Assembly (NCBI RefSeq): GCF_009496285.1
Contig: NZ_WIJK01000004.1
Location: forward strand, 1 to 64,000
Direction of reading: 5' to 3'
DNA: 64,000 nt
Source: Streptococcus mitis
Lineage (GTDB): Bacteria > Bacillota > Bacilli > Lactobacillales > Streptococcaceae
The notes under the pieces are model-generated. The model was not told the origin of the DNA, did no database searches, and worked only from the letters and a program-made list of their open reading frames with translations. The position numbers and the translations under genes are program-made. Positions 61,181 through 64,000 of the stretch are shown here, piece by piece; within the stretch, counting starts at the first letter, position 1; every line of letters starts with the position of its first letter.

Positions 61181-61189
61181 TGATAAAAT
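61181..61189 (+). promoter_or_regulatory. Extended -10 promoter of pepN
   Basis: TGATAAAAT (-10 at 61184-61189); no convincing -35. Confidence 0.5.
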
Positions 61190-61241
61190 AGGTATGTTTG
61201 AACTAGAGCATTTGCTCAGAAATATAGAATAGGAGAAAATG

Positions 61242-63788
61242 ATGCAAGCAGTAGAACATTATATTAAACAATTTGTTCCTGAACATTATGATTTATTTTT
61301 AGACTTGAGTCGTGAGACTAAGACGTTTTCAGGAAAAGTAACCATTACTGGTCAAGCTAAAAGTGACCGAATTTCCCTTCACCAAAAGGACTTAGAAATC
61401 GCTTCTGTAGAAGTAGCAGGTCAAGCTCGCCCATTCACAGTTGATAACGAAAACGAAGCCCTTCATATCGAACTTGCAGAAGCAGGTTCAGTTGATTTGG
61501 TCATCGCTTTTTCAGGGAAAATCACAGACAACATGACAGGAATCTACCCATCTTACTACACAGTTGATGGAGTTAAGAAGGAAGTCTTGTCTACTCAGTT
61601 TGAGAGCCACTTTGCTCGCGAAGCCTTCCCGTGTGTGGATGAGCCAGAAGCAAAAGCAACCTTTGACTTAGCACTTCGTTTTGACCAAGCTGAAGGTGAA
61701 CTTGCCTTGTCTAACATGCCAGAAATTGACGTTGAAAACCGCAAAGAGTCAGGTATCTGGAAATTTGAAACAACTCCACGTATGTCTTCTTACTTGCTAG
61801 CTTTCGTTGCTGGTGATTTGCAAGGGGTAACTGCTAAAACTAAAAATGGTACTTTGGTAGGTGTTTACTCAACCAAGGCCCATCCACTTTCAAACCTTGA
61901 TTTCTCACTAGATATTGCTGTTCGCTCAATCGAGTTTTACGAAGACTACTATGGAGTTAAGTACCCAATTCCTCAATCTCTTCACATCGCCCTTCCTGAC
62001 TTCTCAGCTGGTGCTATGGAAAACTGGGGACTTGTGACATACCGTGAAGTTTACTTGGTTGTTGATGAAAACTCAACCTTTGCTAGCCGTCAACAGGTAG
62101 CACTCGTCATTGCCCACGAGCTTGCTCACCAATGGTTCGGTAACCTTGTGACTATGAAGTGGTGGGATGACCTCTGGCTCAATGAAAGCTTCGCGAACAT
62201 GATGGAATACGTCTGTGTGGATGCCATCGAGCCAAGTTGGAATATCTTTGAAGACTTCCAAACAAGTGGAGTGCCAGCCGCTCTTAAACGTGATGCGACA
62301 GATGGCGTTCAATCTGTCCACGTTGAAGTTAGCCACCCAGATGAAATCAATACGCTCTTCGATGGTGCTATCGTTTATGCCAAAGGAAGCCGTCTCATGC
62401 ACATGCTTCGCCGTTGGTTAGGAGATGCTGATTTTGCTAAAGGTTTGCATGCTTACTTTGAAAAACACCAATACGGAAATACCATTGGCCGTGATCTTTG
62501 GAATGCACTTGGACAAGCATCTGGTCGTGATGTAGCAGCCTTCATGGATTCTTGGTTGGAGCAACCTGGTTATCCAGTCCTTACTGCCACAGTTGAAAAT
62601 GATGTTTTGAAGATTTCACAAAAACAATTCTTCATCGGTGAACATGAAGACAAGAATCGTCTCTGGGTAGTGCCACTTAACAGTAACTGGAAAGGCTTGC
62701 CAGATACTCTCGAAACTGAGAGCATCGAAATTCCAGGTTATGCAGCTCTTCTTGCTGAAAACAAAACAGCTCTTCGTCTTAACACTGAAAATACTGCCCA
62801 CTACATTACGGACTATCAAGGCGAATTGTTAGATGCTGTTCTTGCTGACTTAGAGACACTTGATAACACAAGTAAGCTTCAAATCGTCCAAGAACGTCGT
62901 TTACTAGCTGAAGCAGGACACATTTCTTATGCAGACTTGCTTCCAGTAGTGGATCAATTAGCACAAGAAGAATCTTATCTCGTTGTTTCAGCAGTTTCAC
63001 AAGTTATCGGAGCGCTTGATCGCTTTATCGATGAAGGAACTGAGACAGAAAAAGCCTTTAAAGCCCTTATTGCTAAACTGGCTCGTTACAACTATGATCG
63101 TCTTGGCTTTGAAGCTAAAGAGGGTGAATCTGATGAAGATGAATTGGTTCGTCAATTGACAATTTCCATGATGATTCGTTCAAATGACGAGGAAGCCAGT
63201 CAAGTTGCTAGCCAAATTTTCGAAGCCCACAAGGATAATCTTTCAGGACTTCCAGCAGCTATTCGTTCACAAGTTCTCATCAATGAAATGAAACACCATG
63301 AGACTAAGGAATTGGTCGCAACTTATCTCGATCTTTATACTCATGCCACAGATGCCGCCTTTAAACGCCAATTGGCAGCTGCTCTTGCCTACAGTACAGA
63401 TACGGATAATATCCAAACCTTGATTGCTTCTTGGAAGGATAAATTTGTGGTGAAACCTCAAGATTTGTCTGCATGGTATTATCAGTTCTTAGGTCATAAG
63501 GCAACTCAGGAACCAGTTTGGGCTTGGGCGCGTGAAAACTGGGATTGGATTAAGGCTGCTCTTGGTGGAGATATGAGCTTTGATAGCTTTGTTATTCTGC
63601 CTGCCCATGTATTTAAGACAGAGCAACGCTTGACAGAATACAAGGCCTTCTTTGAGCCACAACTTTCTGACCTTGCCCTTAGCCGTAACATCGGTATGGG
63701 AATCAAGGAAATCGCAGCACGCGTTGAATTGATCAAGCGTGAAAAAGCAGCAGTTGAAGCAGTTGTAGCTCAATATAGCAAAGCTTAA
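61242..63788 (+). CDS. pepN: Aminopeptidase N (lysyl aminopeptidase, M1 family)
   Basis: An 848-residue cytoplasmic zinc metallopeptidase that removes N-terminal residues from peptides, supplying amino acids. Seen: GAMENWG substrate-binding motif (about residue 253), zinc site HELAHQWFGNLVTMKWWDDLWLNESFA (HExxH-18-E, about 288-311), and a helical C-terminal half. The first of two adjacent ATGs (61239) is too close to AGGAG; the second (61242) gives the spacing and the start MQAVEHYIKQFVPEHYD known from pneumococcus. It is followed by ciaR, as in pneumococcus. Confidence 0.96.
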   Translation: MQAVEHYIKQFVPEHYDLFLDLSRETKTFSGKVTITGQAKSDRISLHQKDLEIASVEVAGQARPFTVDNENEALHIELAEAGSVDLVIAFSGKITDNMTGIYPSYYTVDGVKKEVLSTQFESHFAREAFPCVDEPEAKATFDLALRFDQAEGELALSNMPEIDVENRKESGIWKFETTPRMSSYLLAFVAGDLQGVTAKTKNGTLVGVYSTKAHPLSNLDFSLDIAVRSIEFYEDYYGVKYPIPQSLHIALPDFSAGAMENWGLVTYREVYLVVDENSTFASRQQVALVIAHELAHQWFGNLVTMKWWDDLWLNESFANMMEYVCVDAIEPSWNIFEDFQTSGVPAALKRDATDGVQSVHVEVSHPDEINTLFDGAIVYAKGSRLMHMLRRWLGDADFAKGLHAYFEKHQYGNTIGRDLWNALGQASGRDVAAFMDSWLEQPGYPVLTATVENDVLKISQKQFFIGEHEDKNRLWVVPLNSNWKGLPDTLETESIEIPGYAALLAENKTALRLNTENTAHYITDYQGELLDAVLADLETLDNTSKLQIVQERRLLAEAGHISYADLLPVVDQLAQEESYLVVSAVSQVIGALDRFIDEGTETEKAFKALIAKLARYNYDRLGFEAKEGESDEDELVRQLTISMMIRSNDEEASQVASQIFEAHKDNLSGLPAAIRSQVLINEMKHHETKELVATYLDLYTHATDAAFKRQLAAALAYSTDTDNIQTLIASWKDKFVVKPQDLSAWYYQFLGHKATQEPVWAWARENWDWIKAALGGDMSFDSFVILPAHVFKTEQRLTEYKAFFEPQLSDLALSRNIGMGIKEIAARVELIKREKAAVEAVVAQYSKA

Positions 63789-63813
63789 AAGATTCTAGTC
63801 TAAATAGATGACA

Positions 63814-63860
63814 AAAACTCAACTTTCTCTTGGAAAAACAAGGGAAGTTGAGTTTTTTTT
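63814..63860 (+). terminator. Terminator after pepN
   Basis: AACTCAACTTTC/GGGAAGTTGAGTT stem and eight T. The T run merges with the first half of a CiaR-like site. Confidence 0.8.
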
Positions 63861-63888
63861 AAGATATTTTTGCTATAATAGGTATAAT
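63858..63888 (+). promoter_or_regulatory. Promoter region of ciaR with a partial CiaR box
   Basis: TTTAAG (63858-63863), 5 bases, then an imperfect TTTGCT (63869-63874). TATAAT boxes lie at 63874-63879 (extended TG) and 63883-63888. Autoregulation of ciaRH is known; which -10 is used here is unclear. Confidence 0.45.
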
Positions 63889-63903
63889 AAGGAGGAATTT
63901 TTG

Positions 63904-64000
63904 ATGATCAAAATTCTATTAGTGGAAGATGACCTAGGCCTGTCAAATTCAGTCTTTGATTTCTTGGATGATTTTGCAGATGTCATGCAGGTTTTTGATG
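63904..64000 (+). CDS. ciaR: Response regulator CiaR, 3' part outside window
   Basis: Only the first 32 codons are visible: [20 protein letters not shown] and onward, the start of an OmpR-type receiver domain with the acidic pair E8-D9-D10 that forms the phosphorylation pocket. GGAGG precedes the ATG. Position after pepN and near-identity to what I remember of pneumococcal CiaR support the name. CiaRH controls competence, cell-wall stress tolerance and five small csRNAs. Confidence 0.9.

Overview
The window looks like chromosome of a Mitis-group Streptococcus (S. mitis, S. oralis, S. infantis or S. pneumoniae relatives). The evidence is low GC, two BOX repeats, YSIRK/LPXTG wall proteins, a CiaR start at the right edge, and gene blocks in the order I remember from pneumococcus: fruR-fruK-fruA-ftsK; rlmN-VanZ-ABC-F-slrA; rpsP-khpA-rimM-trmD; gor-macA-macB-metG; pepN-ciaR. 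I cannot name the species.

Layout. 1-2.8 kb: 3' part of a Septu-like defence pair (ATPase plus HNH nuclease), cut by the window edge, next to a tRNA-Ser. 3.3-7.0 kb: fructose PTS operon with a perfect cre (CcpA) site just after its promoter. 7.1-9.4 kb: ftsK, apparently with a leaderless transcript. 9.4-26.9 kb: an accessory block with two giant wall-anchored glycosidases. One joins a trypsin-like protease to a GH101 endo-alpha-GalNAcase; the other joins GH20 to GH84. They share a C-terminal repeat stalk and carry cre-like motifs upstream. Together they would strip O-glycans and GlcNAc-capped glycans from host mucins. Two BOX elements in opposite orientation then bracket a small membrane peptide gene and a CPBP protease gene. 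27-34 kb: a possible CiaR target, a cysteine desulfurase and ThiI pair (sulfur for tRNA thiolation), a cluster of two esterases plus an ATP-grasp enzyme, and an aquaglyceroporin.

34-43.9 kb: translation and RNA housekeeping (yutD, rlmN, ABC-F, rpsP, khpA, rimM, trmD) with slrA, a MazG-like protein, a lone ATP-cone protein and a YdbC-like protein. 43.9-45.3 kb: an ISL3-family (IS1167-like) element with exact 8-bp target duplication, inserted at the 3' end of bioY; its transposase is frameshifted. 45.3-54.1 kb: bioY with a BirA-type operator, gor, a MacAB-like efflux system, metG and an aldo/keto reductase.

54.2-61.1 kb is a second accessory-looking stretch: an EndA-like nuclease lipoprotein, a DUF2829 (Tad2-like) protein, a short-chain dehydrogenase, a row of five small acidic proteins that look like orphan immunity genes, a Nudix hydrolase, a frameshifted acetyltransferase, a stand-alone PEP-utiliser C-terminal domain without the catalytic cysteine, and a frameshifted ASCH protein. 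pepN and the start of ciaR close the window.

Three genes (near 39.5, 59.4 and 61.0 kb) are each broken in a way that one missing base explains, so either decay or sequencing error is possible. All family names come from motif recognition; no database search was run.
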